A stretch of 64,000 nt of DNA. Source: Lachnospiraceae bacterium (GTDB lineage: Bacteria; Bacillota; Clostridia; Lachnospirales; Lachnospiraceae). This document shows positions 44,501 to 53,584 of the stretch, piece by piece. Location: positions 107,228 through 171,227 of the forward strand of contig JAFQLS010000017.1 in NCBI GenBank assembly GCA_017396555.1. The letters are read 5' to 3'. Under the pieces are notes generated by a model. That model ran no database searches. It saw only the letters and a program-made list of their open reading frames with translations, and had not been told where the DNA came from. Position numbers and translations under genes: made by a program. Position 1 is the stretch's first letter; each line of letters begins with the position of its first letter.

Positions 44501-45463
44501 TTATAGTACAATTATTTTATCATTTGCCATATCATACTTGTAAATATGGTCTGAAAGCACATCTATGGAATCAACTTCGTTTGTGTTCACATCTTTAACC
44601 ATCTTATTTAATTGTTCAGGAGATAAATCATCGGCATAAGGAATTAAGATTATTTCGTGTATACTGCTTGGAAGGATAATTATATCTGAATTGATTTTGT
44701 TTGAAAAATCTTTAAGAACATCTTGGTATAACATACATATAGAACCGTTCATTTTATGAGAATTTGTAAGAATGTACATAGAAGAAGAGGTTTCTTCGCT
44801 GATAATATTCAGTATATTATCGGTGATTTCTTCAAATGAAAATATATCCTCCTGATTGTCAGATGTTATATATTGATTTTGCATTTTGGATATAAGTAAT
44901 TCTTGAATTACCTCGTTCATATTTGTAATAATAGGAGGAAAGATTAGAGGCGTATTAATCATAGAATACTTATATAATTCATTTTCAGTTACATTCCACA
45001 TCTGCATATGGCTGGTGTGAATAAGTACGGTGGCATTACCGAAGGTATCATTTTCTATAAAACAATAAAAAACGATAGCAAGGTCTAAGAATCTAACATG
45101 AGGAACGTCTAAAAGTAATTTTTGATTTGAATTGTAATTAATCAGCTTTGCCATGATTCTACTCTTTATTTGATTAAAATCAGCGAAAAAGCTTAAATCA
45201 AAATCAATATTTTTATTCTGTTGTTCATATATCCCATAAATATCATAAACAATATCTCCGATATTTGCACCATTCAGGTAATCGTTATAATAATCATTTA
45301 GATAAATTGTTGGAGAAATATTATGAGAGGAACTTGTAATAGATAATCCATCTAATTCAATGTCATTATTTTTAATAATTTTATGAATATTCACCTGCCT
45401 TTCTTCACCTATAATGGTGGTAATACTGTCTTTAATGTAAGACAAGAATTCATTGTAATCCAT
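44501..45463 (-). CDS. DUF5688-like protein
   Basis: A 320-aa soluble protein resembling the DUF5688 family common in Lachnospiraceae; the best block is LDVPHVRFLDLAIVFYCFIE followed by TVLIHTSHMQMW. No catalytic motif is evident and the function is unknown. Its stop codon lies immediately next to the last base of the convergent tRNA-Arg. It has a strong promoter at 45584-45612 and a long leader of about 110 bases. Confidence 0.7.
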   Translation of the reverse strand: MDYNEFLSYIKDSITTIIGEERQVNIHKIIKNNDIELDGLSITSSSHNISPTIYLNDYYNDYLNGANIGDIVYDIYGIYEQQNKNIDFDLSFFADFNQIKSRIMAKLINYNSNQKLLLDVPHVRFLDLAIVFYCFIENDTFGNATVLIHTSHMQMWNVTENELYKYSMINTPLIFPPIITNMNEVIQELLISKMQNQYITSDNQEDIFSFEEITDNILNIISEETSSSMYILTNSHKMNGSICMLYQDVLKDFSNKINSDIIILPSSIHEIILIPYADDLSPEQLNKMVKDVNTNEVDSIDVLSDHIYKYDMANDKIIVL

Positions 45464-45583
45464 ATTGTAATCTCCTTTGTTAAATATTTTAATCTTTCAT
45501 GGGAAATGAAAATGATTAACTAGATAAAAATTGATAAAATTGATAAGTAAAAGAATCATATCAAGAAATAATATGACGAAATC

Positions 45584-45612
45584 AGTATACCATAGAGAAA
45601 TTAACTTGTCAA
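45584..45612 (-). promoter_or_regulatory. Promoter of the DUF5688-like gene
   Basis: On the minus strand TTGACA (45612-45607), 17-bp spacer, TATACT (45589-45584), with TGG just before the -10. Near-consensus. Confidence 0.85.
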
Positions 45613-45672
45613 TTAGTATATTTATTTTATTTAATCGGTAGTGATGCAAAAAAATAAATATACAGATATACA

Positions 45673-45701
45673 TTGTAATTTATGTCGTATTTTGTTATAT
45701 T
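45673..45701 (+). promoter_or_regulatory. Promoter of the 45752 gene
   Basis: TTGTAA (45673-45678), 17-bp spacer, TATATT (45696-45701). Confidence 0.5.
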
Positions 45702-45751
45702 AGATTTGTTATAAGAGTTAAATATTGTATTGATTTAGATTGGAGATAAAT

Positions 45752-46690
45752 ATGTCGAAAAAAAAACATCACAATAAAAAGAGTAATAAACATAATAATG
45801 ACAAGCAGAATGTTATTAATGATATAATACAGGAGCAGACACAGGAAGAAGAGATATTAGACGATGAAGAAGATGTGTTAGCTGATGAGGATAATCCGCG
45901 TGAGGTTGATATTCGAGAGTTAAATCATATTATTGATGAGATAGAAGATATTAAGGTATATGAAGAACGTAGAACAAGAAGAAATAATATGATTGAAAAA
46001 GAAAAGCAGTCTATAGGAATTGATAAAAGAGTTATTCTTGTCATTGTAAGCTTAATTCTTGCAGTAGCATTATTTACAACTTTGATTGTTGATGCATGTT
46101 GCTCTGGTTCAAGTAATAAGAAATCCAGCCCAACAGATGCAAAGCTTAAGGAAGTTACTAATGAATCAGTTATAACCCTTATGAATAGCTATATTGAGGC
46201 TATACAGAAGGCTGATATTGATGCGTTATCAGAGATTGTTGATAATAGTGATAATATTTCGGCTGATAAGCTGGCAAAAGAGAGTGAATATATAGAAGGA
46301 TATGAAAATATTAAGTTGTATTATATTAATGGTGTAAATAAAGGTGAACTTGTTATATTTATGTCTTATGATAATAAGATTTTAAACATTAAAACACCTG
46401 CACCGGGTGCAATGATGCTTTATGTTATAAAGAAAGATGATAAATATCTTGTACACACAGGTGTTAAGGATGATAAGGAAGTACTTGAATATATTGAAAA
46501 GCTTGGTAAAAATAAAAATGTTATAGAATTTAACGATAAGGTAAATAAAGCATTTGAAGACGCCTGCAAGAGTGATAAGAATCTTGCCGAATTTAAGGCT
46601 GCTATAACATCAACAGAAGAGAAGCAGGATAAAGACGAGGAAACTACAGAAGCAGTCGAAGAAACAACTACAAAAAAGAAGAAAAAATAG
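45752..46690 (+). CDS. Bitopic membrane protein of unknown function
   Basis: A 312-aa protein from ATG 45752, after TTGGAGAT; the in-frame TTG at 45740 is part of that site. A Lys/Asn/His-rich then acidic cytoplasmic N-terminus (about 1-88) is followed by one transmembrane helix (about 92-113), a Ser-rich stretch and an extracytoplasmic domain (about 130-280, SYIEAIQKADIDAL..., with an NTF2-like flavour), ending in a Thr/Glu/Lys tail. Similar bitopic proteins are common in Lachnospiraceae. No function can be assigned. Confidence 0.65.
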   Translation: MSKKKHHNKKSNKHNNDKQNVINDIIQEQTQEEEILDDEEDVLADEDNPREVDIRELNHIIDEIEDIKVYEERRTRRNNMIEKEKQSIGIDKRVILVIVSLILAVALFTTLIVDACCSGSSNKKSSPTDAKLKEVTNESVITLMNSYIEAIQKADIDALSEIVDNSDNISADKLAKESEYIEGYENIKLYYINGVNKGELVIFMSYDNKILNIKTPAPGAMMLYVIKKDDKYLVHTGVKDDKEVLEYIEKLGKNKNVIEFNDKVNKAFEDACKSDKNLAEFKAAITSTEEKQDKDEETTEAVEETTTKKKKK

Positions 46691-46697
46691 TATCAAG

Positions 46698-46733
46698 GGA
46701 ATGTCTGAAATGTCAAATTTCGACATTCCTTTT
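46698..46733 (+). terminator. Terminator before gdhA
   Basis: GGAATGTC pairs with GACATTCC around an inner GAAAT/ATTTC hairpin (one bulged T), followed by TTTT. Confidence 0.85.
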
Positions 46734-46785
46734 GTACTTAGCAAAAAAAACATTAATGTTTTTGTCAGGTATGTGGTAAAAAATC

Positions 46786-46814
46786 TTGCAATACACTTTT
46801 TTTTGTAATATAAT
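46786..46814 (+). promoter_or_regulatory. gdhA promoter
   Basis: TTGCAA (46786-46791), 17-bp spacer, TATAAT (46809-46814). An AAAACATTAATGTTTT palindrome (46747-46762) lies just upstream. Confidence 0.75.
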
Positions 46815-46856
46815 TTTTCTTGATTTTAAAATTTCCAATTAAAGGAGGATATACAT

Positions 46857-48206
46857 ATGTCATATATTGACGAGGTAATTGAAAAGGTTGTTGCAAATAG
46901 CCCAAATGAACCAGAGTTTCACCAGGCTGTTGAAGAAGTTTTAACTTCACTTAGACCAGTTGTTGAAAAGAATGAAGAAGTTTATAGAAAGGTAGCACTT
47001 CTTGAGAGAATGTGTGAACCTGAAAGAGTTATCGAGTTCCGTGTATCATGGGTAGATGACAACGGACAGACTCAGGTTAACCGTGGATATCGTGTACAGT
47101 TCAATGGCGCAATCGGACCATATAAGGGAGGATTACGTTTCCATCCATCAGTTAACTTATCTATTATGAAGTTCCTTGGTTTTGAGCAGACATTTAAGAA
47201 CAGCTTAACAACACTTCCTATGGGTGGTGGTAAAGGTGGTTCTAACTTTGATCCAAGAGGTAAGAGTGATGCAGAAATAATGAGATTCTGTCAGGCATTT
47301 ATGACAGAATTATATCGTCATATTGGACCAGACGTTGACGTTCCAGCCGGTGATATCGGTGTAGGTGGACGCGAAATAGGTTATATGTATGGACAGTATC
47401 GTCGTATCAGAGGGGCTTTTGAAAATGGAACACTTACAGGTAAGGGATTATCATTTGGTGGTTCGTTAATCCGTCCAGAAGCTACAGGATATGGTGCAGT
47501 ATACTATGCAGCAGAAGTGTTAAAGCATGAAGGTGAAACTTTCGAAGGAAAGACAGTAGCTATTTCAGGTTTTGGTAACGTTGCATGGGGAGCTGCTAAG
47601 AAGATTGCTGAGTTAGGCGGTAAGGCAGTTACATTGTCAGGTCCGGATGGATACATATACGATCCTGAAGGTGTTATTACAGAAGAGAAGATTAACTACC
47701 TTCTTGAAATGAGAGATTCAGGACGTGATAAGGTTCAGGATTATGCAGATAAATTTGGTTGTCAGTTCTTCCCAGGTGAGAAGCCATGGGGTCAGAAGGT
47801 TGACATCGTAATGCCATGTGCTACACAGAATGATGTTAATATGGATTCTGCTAAGAAAATCGTTGAAAATGGTGTTAAGTATTACATTGAAGTTGCTAAT
47901 ATGCCAACAACAAACGATGCTCTTAAATTCTTATTAGCTCAGGAAAATGTAATTGTTGCTCCTTCTAAGGCTGTTAACGCTGGTGGTGTTCTTGTTTCAG
48001 GTCTTGAAATGAGTCAGAACAGTGAAAGATACAGCTGGACAGCAGAAGAAGTTGATAGCAAGTTACATCAGATTATGATTGGTATCCATGATGCATCTGC
48101 AGCAGCTGCTGAGAAATATGGTTTAGGCTATAACTTAGTTGCCGGTGGTAACATCGCAGGTTTTGAAAAGGTTGCTGAGGCTATGATGGCACAGGGTGTT
48201 ATCTAA
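46857..48206 (+). CDS. gdhA: NADP-type glutamate dehydrogenase
   Basis: Reversible reductive amination of 2-oxoglutarate, the main ammonium-assimilating route in many gut Firmicutes. At 449 aa it has the size of hexameric class I enzymes. Visible motifs are GPYKGGLRFHPSVN, the catalytic-lysine block PMGGGKGGSNFDPRGKSD, PAGDIGVGGREIGYM and the Rossmann segment SGFGNVAWGAAKK. NADP preference is inferred from family resemblance. It has its own promoter and terminator, with highly-expressed-type codon use. Confidence 0.95.
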   Translation: MSYIDEVIEKVVANSPNEPEFHQAVEEVLTSLRPVVEKNEEVYRKVALLERMCEPERVIEFRVSWVDDNGQTQVNRGYRVQFNGAIGPYKGGLRFHPSVNLSIMKFLGFEQTFKNSLTTLPMGGGKGGSNFDPRGKSDAEIMRFCQAFMTELYRHIGPDVDVPAGDIGVGGREIGYMYGQYRRIRGAFENGTLTGKGLSFGGSLIRPEATGYGAVYYAAEVLKHEGETFEGKTVAISGFGNVAWGAAKKIAELGGKAVTLSGPDGYIYDPEGVITEEKINYLLEMRDSGRDKVQDYADKFGCQFFPGEKPWGQKVDIVMPCATQNDVNMDSAKKIVENGVKYYIEVANMPTTNDALKFLLAQENVIVAPSKAVNAGGVLVSGLEMSQNSERYSWTAEEVDSKLHQIMIGIHDASAAAAEKYGLGYNLVAGGNIAGFEKVAEAMMAQGVI

Positions 48207-48229
48207 TAAGTTATAAAAAGTAAATTTAC

Positions 48230-48278
48230 AAGAACTTTTGTTAAGTAAGGTATATTACTTGGCAAAAGTTCTTTTTTT
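48230..48278 (+). terminator. gdhA terminator
   Basis: An 11-bp outer stem (48230-48240 with 48263-48273), two G-U pairs and a 6-bp inner stem (48243-48248 with 48255-48260), then a seven-T tract. Confidence 0.93.
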
Positions 48279-48287
48279 GGTTATAAT
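48259..48287 (+). promoter_or_regulatory. Promoter embedded in the gdhA terminator
   Basis: TTGGCA (48259-48264), 17-bp spacer, TATAAT (48282-48287); the -35 lies in the terminator stem's 3' arm. It would drive the AI-2E-family gene. Confidence 0.6.
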
Positions 48288-48330
48288 AGATATGGTATAT
48301 ATCGAAATGTATTTGTTAGGAGTGAATATT

Positions 48331-49458
48331 ATGAATAAGGAATGGAAAAAATGTATAAGGTATGGAGTAACCATATTTTTAGTTTATTTATGTATATATT
48401 ATTGGGAAGGCTTAATTAATATTTTCAGGTTGATTTTAGGTGCATCATCTCCTCTTATAGTGGGTGCCGTAATAGCTTATGTAGTAAATATACTTATGAG
48501 TTTTTATGAAAAATATTATTTTCCTAAGAAAAAGACAGGGACACTACATAAGAGCAGAAGAGTTGTGTGTATGATTGCATCTTTCTTAACATTGGTGTTA
48601 ATAGTTGCCCTTGTTATAGGACTTGTGGTTCCACAGCTCATTTCTTGTGTAAAGGTTATTCTGGCAGAATTTCCAGGGTTGTTTGATAAGCTTATTGATT
48701 TGGCGGAAAAATATGATTTATTATCAGAAGACATGGTTGCAAAGGTTAAAGGTATTGAATGGGAATCTAAGATTAGTGGAATATTAAAGGCATTTACAAC
48801 AGGTGTTGGAAATGTTCTTACATTGGTGATTACTACTGTAACGTCAATATTCTCATGGTTTGTATCTATTTTAATGAGCGTGATATTTGCAATATATCTC
48901 TTGCTTGATAAAGAAAAGATAAGTGCACAGGTAAATAAATTAACAAAATGTTATTTAAGTGAAAAAGTATATAAGAAACTTATACATGTTAAAAATGTAT
49001 TTAACAATTGTTTCCACAATTATATCGTGGGACAATGTATAGAAGCGGTTATTATAGGTGTATTATGTACGCTTGGTATGTTGATTTTAAGGATACCATA
49101 TGCAACGATGGTTGGTGCGTTAATTGCTTTTACAGCATTGATTCCGATTTTTGGTGCATATATAGGTGCCATTACGGCGGCATTTATGATAATGACTGTA
49201 TCACCTGTTAAAGCGGTTATATTTATAATATTTATTATTATCTTGCAGCAGCTTGAGGGTAATCTTATATACCCTAAGGTTGTGGGCTCGTCTGTAGGAC
49301 TTCCCGGAATATGGGTTCTTGCAGCAGTAACTGTTGGTGGTGGAGTTATGGGAATAGTTGGTATGCTTGCAGGAGTTCCAATTATTGCCGGAATATATAA
49401 ACTGCTTAAGGACGATGTTAATAATAGATATGAAGCTCAAAAGGTAAAGAAAAAGTAA
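48331..49458 (+). CDS. AI-2E/PerM-family membrane transporter
   Basis: A 375-aa polytopic membrane protein, start ATG 48331 after TAGGAGTGA (an upstream in-frame ATG at 48238 falls inside the gdhA terminator). About seven or eight hydrophobic segments, with the family blocks [33 protein letters not shown] and the late [23 protein letters not shown]. Family members export AI-2 or act as antiporters or sporulation proteins (YtvI), so the substrate here is unknown. Confidence 0.88.
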   Translation: MNKEWKKCIRYGVTIFLVYLCIYYWEGLINIFRLILGASSPLIVGAVIAYVVNILMSFYEKYYFPKKKTGTLHKSRRVVCMIASFLTLVLIVALVIGLVVPQLISCVKVILAEFPGLFDKLIDLAEKYDLLSEDMVAKVKGIEWESKISGILKAFTTGVGNVLTLVITTVTSIFSWFVSILMSVIFAIYLLLDKEKISAQVNKLTKCYLSEKVYKKLIHVKNVFNNCFHNYIVGQCIEAVIIGVLCTLGMLILRIPYATMVGALIAFTALIPIFGAYIGAITAAFMIMTVSPVKAVIFIIFIIILQQLEGNLIYPKVVGSSVGLPGIWVLAAVTVGGGVMGIVGMLAGVPIIAGIYKLLKDDVNNRYEAQKVKKK

Positions 49459-49481
49459 AGAGAGATATTGGGGGAATCTGT

Positions 49482-50087
49482 ATGATAAATGCAATGAATA
49501 AAGTCACTTATGGTGTATTTGTATTAACAGCTAAAAAGAATGATTACGATAATGGATGTATTATTAATACTGTGTTACAGGTAACAGATAATCCGGAACA
49601 AATTATTGTTGCCGTTAATAAAATAAATTATACACATGATATAATAATGGACACAGGAAGCTTTAATATATCTGTATTAAGTGAAAAATCAGAATTTGAT
49701 ATGTTTAAGCATTTTGGTTTCCAGTCGGGAAGAGATGTTAATAAATTTGATGGCTTTGAAGATTTTAAGCGAAGTAGTAATGGTATTTCATATATAACAA
49801 AGGGAACGAATGCTTATATTTCAGGTAAGGTAAAGCAAACTATAGATATGGGAACGCATACTTTATTTGTGGCTGATGTTACAGAAAAAGAAGTATTAAA
49901 TGAAGACAGCTCGGCAAGCTATGAGTATTATCACAAGAATATAAAGCCACAGGCAAATGTAGAAGCTAATGATAAGAAAAAATGGGTATGTACTGTTTGT
50001 GGATATGAATATGAAGGAGAGGATTTGCCGGAGGATTTTATTTGTCCATGGTGTAAGCATCCGGCTTCAGATTTTGAAAAGCTTTGA
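49482..50087 (+). CDS. Flavin reductase-rubredoxin fusion protein
   Basis: A 201-aa two-domain redox protein: an FMN-binding flavin-reductase-like domain (about 1-150) joined to a rubredoxin (about 160-201) with the iron-binding pairs [11 protein letters not shown] and ICPWCKHP. Such fusions (high-molecular-weight rubredoxins) take electrons from NAD(P)H to flavin to rubredoxin and then to oxygen- or peroxide-reducing partners in anaerobes. A thioredoxin gene follows 16 bp away, supporting an oxidative-stress or electron-transfer role. Confidence 0.88.
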   Translation: MINAMNKVTYGVFVLTAKKNDYDNGCIINTVLQVTDNPEQIIVAVNKINYTHDIIMDTGSFNISVLSEKSEFDMFKHFGFQSGRDVNKFDGFEDFKRSSNGISYITKGTNAYISGKVKQTIDMGTHTLFVADVTEKEVLNEDSSASYEYYHKNIKPQANVEANDKKKWVCTVCGYEYEGEDLPEDFICPWCKHPASDFEKL

Positions 50088-50103
50088 TAGGAGGTAGAGA
50101 ATT

Positions 50104-50424
50104 GTGGGAAATGTAATTGGTGTTACTTCAGAAAATTTTGAAAAAGTAATATTACAAAGTGATAAGAAAGTCTTATTAGATTTTTGGGCAACATGGTGTG
50201 GACCGTGTCAGATGTTAGCTCCAATAATTGAACAGTTTGCAGAGAAACACCCGGAATATGCAGTAGGAAAAATTAATGTAGATGAGGAAAAGGAGCTTGC
50301 AATAAAGTATGACATTATGAGTATTCCTACGCTGGTTGTCTTAGACAATGGAAAAGAAATTAACAGATCATCTGGTGTTATTCCTATGGATATGATTTTG
50401 AGGCTAATGAACACAGAGAAATAA
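50104..50424 (+). CDS. trxA: Thioredoxin
   Basis: A 106-aa thiol-disulfide reductase. The active site is WCGPC (Cys32, Cys35), preceded by LLDFWAT and followed by the cis-proline SIPTLVVLDNG. The start is GTG 50104 after AGGAGG. It is reduced by thioredoxin reductase (a trxB is present at 16211) and is cotranscribed with the flavin reductase-rubredoxin gene. Confidence 0.95.
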   Translation: MGNVIGVTSENFEKVILQSDKKVLLDFWATWCGPCQMLAPIIEQFAEKHPEYAVGKINVDEEKELAIKYDIMSIPTLVVLDNGKEINRSSGVIPMDMILRLMNTEK

Positions 50425-50445
50425 AATTTGTGTGAGGTGATACAA

Positions 50446-52698
50446 ATGAATAGTAATTTTCAAGGAGAAATTACCTATAAAAAAGCTATTACTGCGGGGG
50501 CGCAGGCTATATATGAAATAAATCTTACAAAAGATTTGTTGGTTAATGCAGAAGCGTATTTTGAGGGAAGAGAGGTTAATATTGCGAAGAAATATGGTTT
50601 CGAATTACCATGTAAATATTCTGAATATGTAGAATTTAGTGCTCAAAATATGCCGGAGGATAAAAGAAAACAGTATCTTTCTATGTCTTCAAGAGAGGTA
50701 TTATTAGATGCATATGAAAATAATAAGCTCAACATATTACATGAATATTCTATGAGGGATATACGAGGTAATGTTCAGTATTTTAGAAAGCAATATGTCA
50801 TTACCCAGAGTAATAAGAACGAAGATATATATGCGTTAATTATTGCAAACGATATTACTAAGCAAAAGCAAAATGAAGTAATACAACATGATATTATTGA
50901 GGGTATAAGTACTGAATTTACTTCAATATACATTGTTGACTGGGACACGGAGGTTATTAAGTTATTTAAAACTGCTAATACGTATCCAAATTTAATTAGG
51001 GGTATTGAAAAAGCCAAGCTGTGTGACGAAGCAATTGAACGCTATGTTGAGATGGCTGTACATCCTGAAGATAAGGAGTATGTGCGACAAACATGTAATA
51101 TTAATAATCTGAGAAAAGTTCTTGGTAAGAAAAATGTTTATGATATTAGCTATAGAAGAAGTATAAATGGAATTACAGATCATGCTCAGATGCATTGTGT
51201 AAGAGTTGATGATTCGATAGGACACGTTAATATTGTAATTGCTATTAGAAGTATAGAAGATATAGTACAAAAGGAAAGAGCAAGAGAAAGGCTTATTCAG
51301 GATAATATTCAAAATTTAGCAGTAGTGCAGGCATTATGTTCGGATTATGATTCTGTATACAATATTAATCTTGATGGTAGCTTTAAAATAATTAGAGTTA
51401 GTAACGAGCTTACAAATTCAACAAGTGATAGTTTATCTGCTGTAGATATTTCATATGATGAACTTTTTTCTGCTTATGTTGAGGAAAGAGTATATGAAGA
51501 GGATAAAGAAAAACTATTAGAAACTGCTAATTTTAAGTCTTTAAAGGAAAAGCTAAATAGAAAGAGAAGTTGCAGCTTTACTTTTAGAACTGTTATGAGC
51601 GGTGAGATACATTATTTTGTAATGAAGTGTGTTAGAATTGATAAAAATGATGAGTTTGCCGGAATAGTTATTGGTTATTCTAACGTTGATGAAGAAATAG
51701 AACAGCAAAAGAGATATGAAAGAAAACTCGAAAAGGCTCTTAAGCGAGCAAAGGAAAATGAAAAAACTACTATGAAGCGTAGTAATATTTTATACAGTAT
51801 GATGATTGATAATTATATAAATGCTGTAAAGGTAAATTTAGATACAAAATCCTGCTATAAGCTTGCGATCGAGGATAATCATTATGTTGAAACATTATAC
51901 AGAGGCGGCTGGGCATTCTTTGTAAAAGATATGCTTAGTGTTGTTTCTGATGCAGATAGAAAAAGAATTGGCAGTGTATTTGAGAGAGATATTTATAATC
52001 TTCAGATTGGAGAAACAAAAATATTATTGTATCAGACAAAGGCTGAATCGCTAGAGAGGGATTATGAGTGGCATACGGCGACTATTAGGATTCTTGAGGA
52101 AGACGAACAAAGAATAGCTACTATTTTTGTTCGTGATGATACAAATCTATATGAGGCTATTAATAACGAGAGAAGATTACTAAGAGAAAATGCAGTATTA
52201 GAGCAAAAATCAAGAAGAGATGGGCTGACAGGGTTACTTAACAAAAATACTATGATAGAAGAAACCACAGCATATCTTGAAAATAACAGTGCAATAAATT
52301 CAGCGTTGATTTTCTTTGATTTAGATAATTTTAAAAATGTTAATGATACATTAGGTCATTCAAAGGGCGATATTGCCATCAAAGAAGCAGGAAAGAGGTT
52401 AAAGGATATTTTTGATGAATATGAATTAGTTGGTAGATTTGGTGGAGACGAATTCTGTGTGTTTATTAAGAATATATCAATGGAAAAGCTTAAAAAGCTT
52501 TTGGAAACATCTGTTGCAGAGATGCGAGAAAGACATGCTGATGGCGAGACATATATAGATGTCACAACAAGTATAGGATGTGCTTATTGTGTTGCGGAAA
52601 GTGCGCAGTATCAACCATTACTTGATTTGGCAGATGAGGCTGTATATGAAGCTAAGCGAAGTGGAAGAGACAGGTATATAATAAGGTTATACAGATAG
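50446..52698 (+). CDS. PAS-like sensor diguanylate cyclase (GGDEF)
   Basis: A 750-aa protein from ATG 50446, after GAGGTGA; the in-frame TTG upstream at 50428 is not well placed. The N-terminal 570 residues look like several PAS-like sensory modules without membrane helices, then a coiled coil (RRLLRENAVLEQKSRRDG) and a GGDEF domain with RDGLTGLLNK, FFDLDNFKNVND and an intact GGDEF. No RxxD inhibitory site is visible five residues before the motif. It should make c-di-GMP. The signal sensed is unknown. It starts 21 bp after trxA. Confidence 0.88.
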   Translation: MNSNFQGEITYKKAITAGAQAIYEINLTKDLLVNAEAYFEGREVNIAKKYGFELPCKYSEYVEFSAQNMPEDKRKQYLSMSSREVLLDAYENNKLNILHEYSMRDIRGNVQYFRKQYVITQSNKNEDIYALIIANDITKQKQNEVIQHDIIEGISTEFTSIYIVDWDTEVIKLFKTANTYPNLIRGIEKAKLCDEAIERYVEMAVHPEDKEYVRQTCNINNLRKVLGKKNVYDISYRRSINGITDHAQMHCVRVDDSIGHVNIVIAIRSIEDIVQKERARERLIQDNIQNLAVVQALCSDYDSVYNINLDGSFKIIRVSNELTNSTSDSLSAVDISYDELFSAYVEERVYEEDKEKLLETANFKSLKEKLNRKRSCSFTFRTVMSGEIHYFVMKCVRIDKNDEFAGIVIGYSNVDEEIEQQKRYERKLEKALKRAKENEKTTMKRSNILYSMMIDNYINAVKVNLDTKSCYKLAIEDNHYVETLYRGGWAFFVKDMLSVVSDADRKRIGSVFERDIYNLQIGETKILLYQTKAESLERDYEWHTATIRILEEDEQRIATIFVRDDTNLYEAINNERRLLRENAVLEQKSRRDGLTGLLNKNTMIEETTAYLENNSAINSALIFFDLDNFKNVNDTLGHSKGDIAIKEAGKRLKDIFDEYELVGRFGGDEFCVFIKNISMEKLKKLLETSVAEMRERHADGETYIDVTTSIGCAYCVAESAQYQPLLDLADEAVYEAKRSGRDRYIIRLYR

Positions 52699-52706
52699 TG
52701 GAAATT

Positions 52707-53081
52707 ATGGAATATAAAAAGAGAGTAAGAAAAGTTTTATTAATAATTTTACCTGTTCTTATAGTTGGTTTGCTGTATGCCGGTTTTATAGAAATGACAG
52801 GAATGGGGCTTGATTGCCTAATATATGAAAATACTGGAATTAAGTGTCCGGGGTGTGGTGTGACCAGAATGTGCATGCACATTTTGCACTTTGATTTTAA
52901 AGAGGCATTTTTAAGTAATCAGTTATTGTTTATAGCTTTACCAATATCAGTGGTTTGGTTTTTATATAAAATAATTGTCTATATAAAGACAGGGAATAGT
53001 ACATATACAATATTTGAAAAGATATGTACCGGATTATTCCTTATGGCTACAGTTGTATTTTGCATAATAAGGAATATATAA
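52707..53081 (+). CDS. DUF2752-family membrane protein
   Basis: A roughly 124-aa membrane protein with the family signature GIKCPGCGVTRMCMHILHFDF followed by two further hydrophobic segments. I start it at ATG 52707; a GTG overlapping the previous stop (52698) is possible. The function of the family is unknown; the CPGCG motif may bind metal. Confidence 0.8.
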   Translation: MEYKKRVRKVLLIILPVLIVGLLYAGFIEMTGMGLDCLIYENTGIKCPGCGVTRMCMHILHFDFKEAFLSNQLLFIALPISVVWFLYKIIVYIKTGNSTYTIFEKICTGLFLMATVVFCIIRNI

Positions 53082-53092
53082 GACAAAGTATA

Positions 53093-53125
53093 AAAAAAGG
53101 ATATCCGTAAAGGATATCCTTCTTC
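53093..53125. terminator. Bidirectional terminator
   Basis: A 10-bp stem AAGGATATCC (53097-53106) with GGATATCCTT (53112-53121), 5-nt loop; a seven-base A-tract precedes it, giving a T-tract on the minus strand. Confidence 0.85.
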
Positions 53126-53139
53126 TATGTGCTAAAAAA

Positions 53140-53379
53140 TTAGAACCACATCTTCTCGCCGTTAACGTAGATTGCTTCGAAATCTTCGTCTGTCTTTGTA
53201 AGGTACATAACACCTTCAACGATACCGATAATACTCATAACTGATGCACCAAAACCACATGTTAAAAGAGAAACTAATAACATAATAACACCAGCCTTAG
53301 TATAACCAAGATAGAATTTGTGTACTCCGAATGCTCCTAAGAAAATACCTAAGAGACCAGCTGCCATTTTGCTCTTCAT
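53140..53379 (-). CDS. TM2-domain protein
   Basis: A 79-aa membrane protein with the TM2 pattern: LLGIFLGAFGVHKFYLGYTKAG, then a second helix LLVSLLTCGFG. The start is placed at ATG 53379 because GTGGAGG lies just upstream; the ATG eight codons earlier lies before that site. TM2 proteins are small, widespread and of unknown function. Confidence 0.85.
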   Translation of the reverse strand: MKSKMAAGLLGIFLGAFGVHKFYLGYTKAGVIMLLVSLLTCGFGASVMSIIGIVEGVMYLTKTDEDFEAIYVNGEKMWF

Positions 53380-53482
53380 TCTTTTTATCCTCCACTTATT
53401 CAAATTAATAATTAGTTAATAATTACATTTAATATGATATACAAGTTGTCGTTTTTTGTCAAGTAAAAAAATGTATTTAAGC

Positions 53483-53511
53483 TTGTGCAAAAGTAAAAAA
53501 GGTGTTATAAT
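53483..53511 (+). promoter_or_regulatory. Promoter of the ZIP transporter gene
   Basis: TATAAT (53506-53511) with a weak TTGTGC (53483-53488) 17 bp upstream. A metalloregulator-like palindrome starts two bases after the -10. Confidence 0.6.
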
Positions 53512-53512
53512 C

Positions 53513-53533
53513 AAGTTAGTTAAAACTAACTTC
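53513..53533 (+). promoter_or_regulatory. Perfect palindrome, likely metalloregulator operator
   Basis: AAGTTAGTTT-A-AAACTAACTT: ten-base arms, perfect, one central base. Position at the expected transcription start of a metal transporter gene and the TTAG...CTAA core suggest a DtxR/MntR-type repressor site. The regulator is inferred. Confidence 0.65.
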
Positions 53534-53584
53534 AAAGTAACTAATAATGAATTTGAGAATATACTAAAGAGAGGTTGTGATGAA

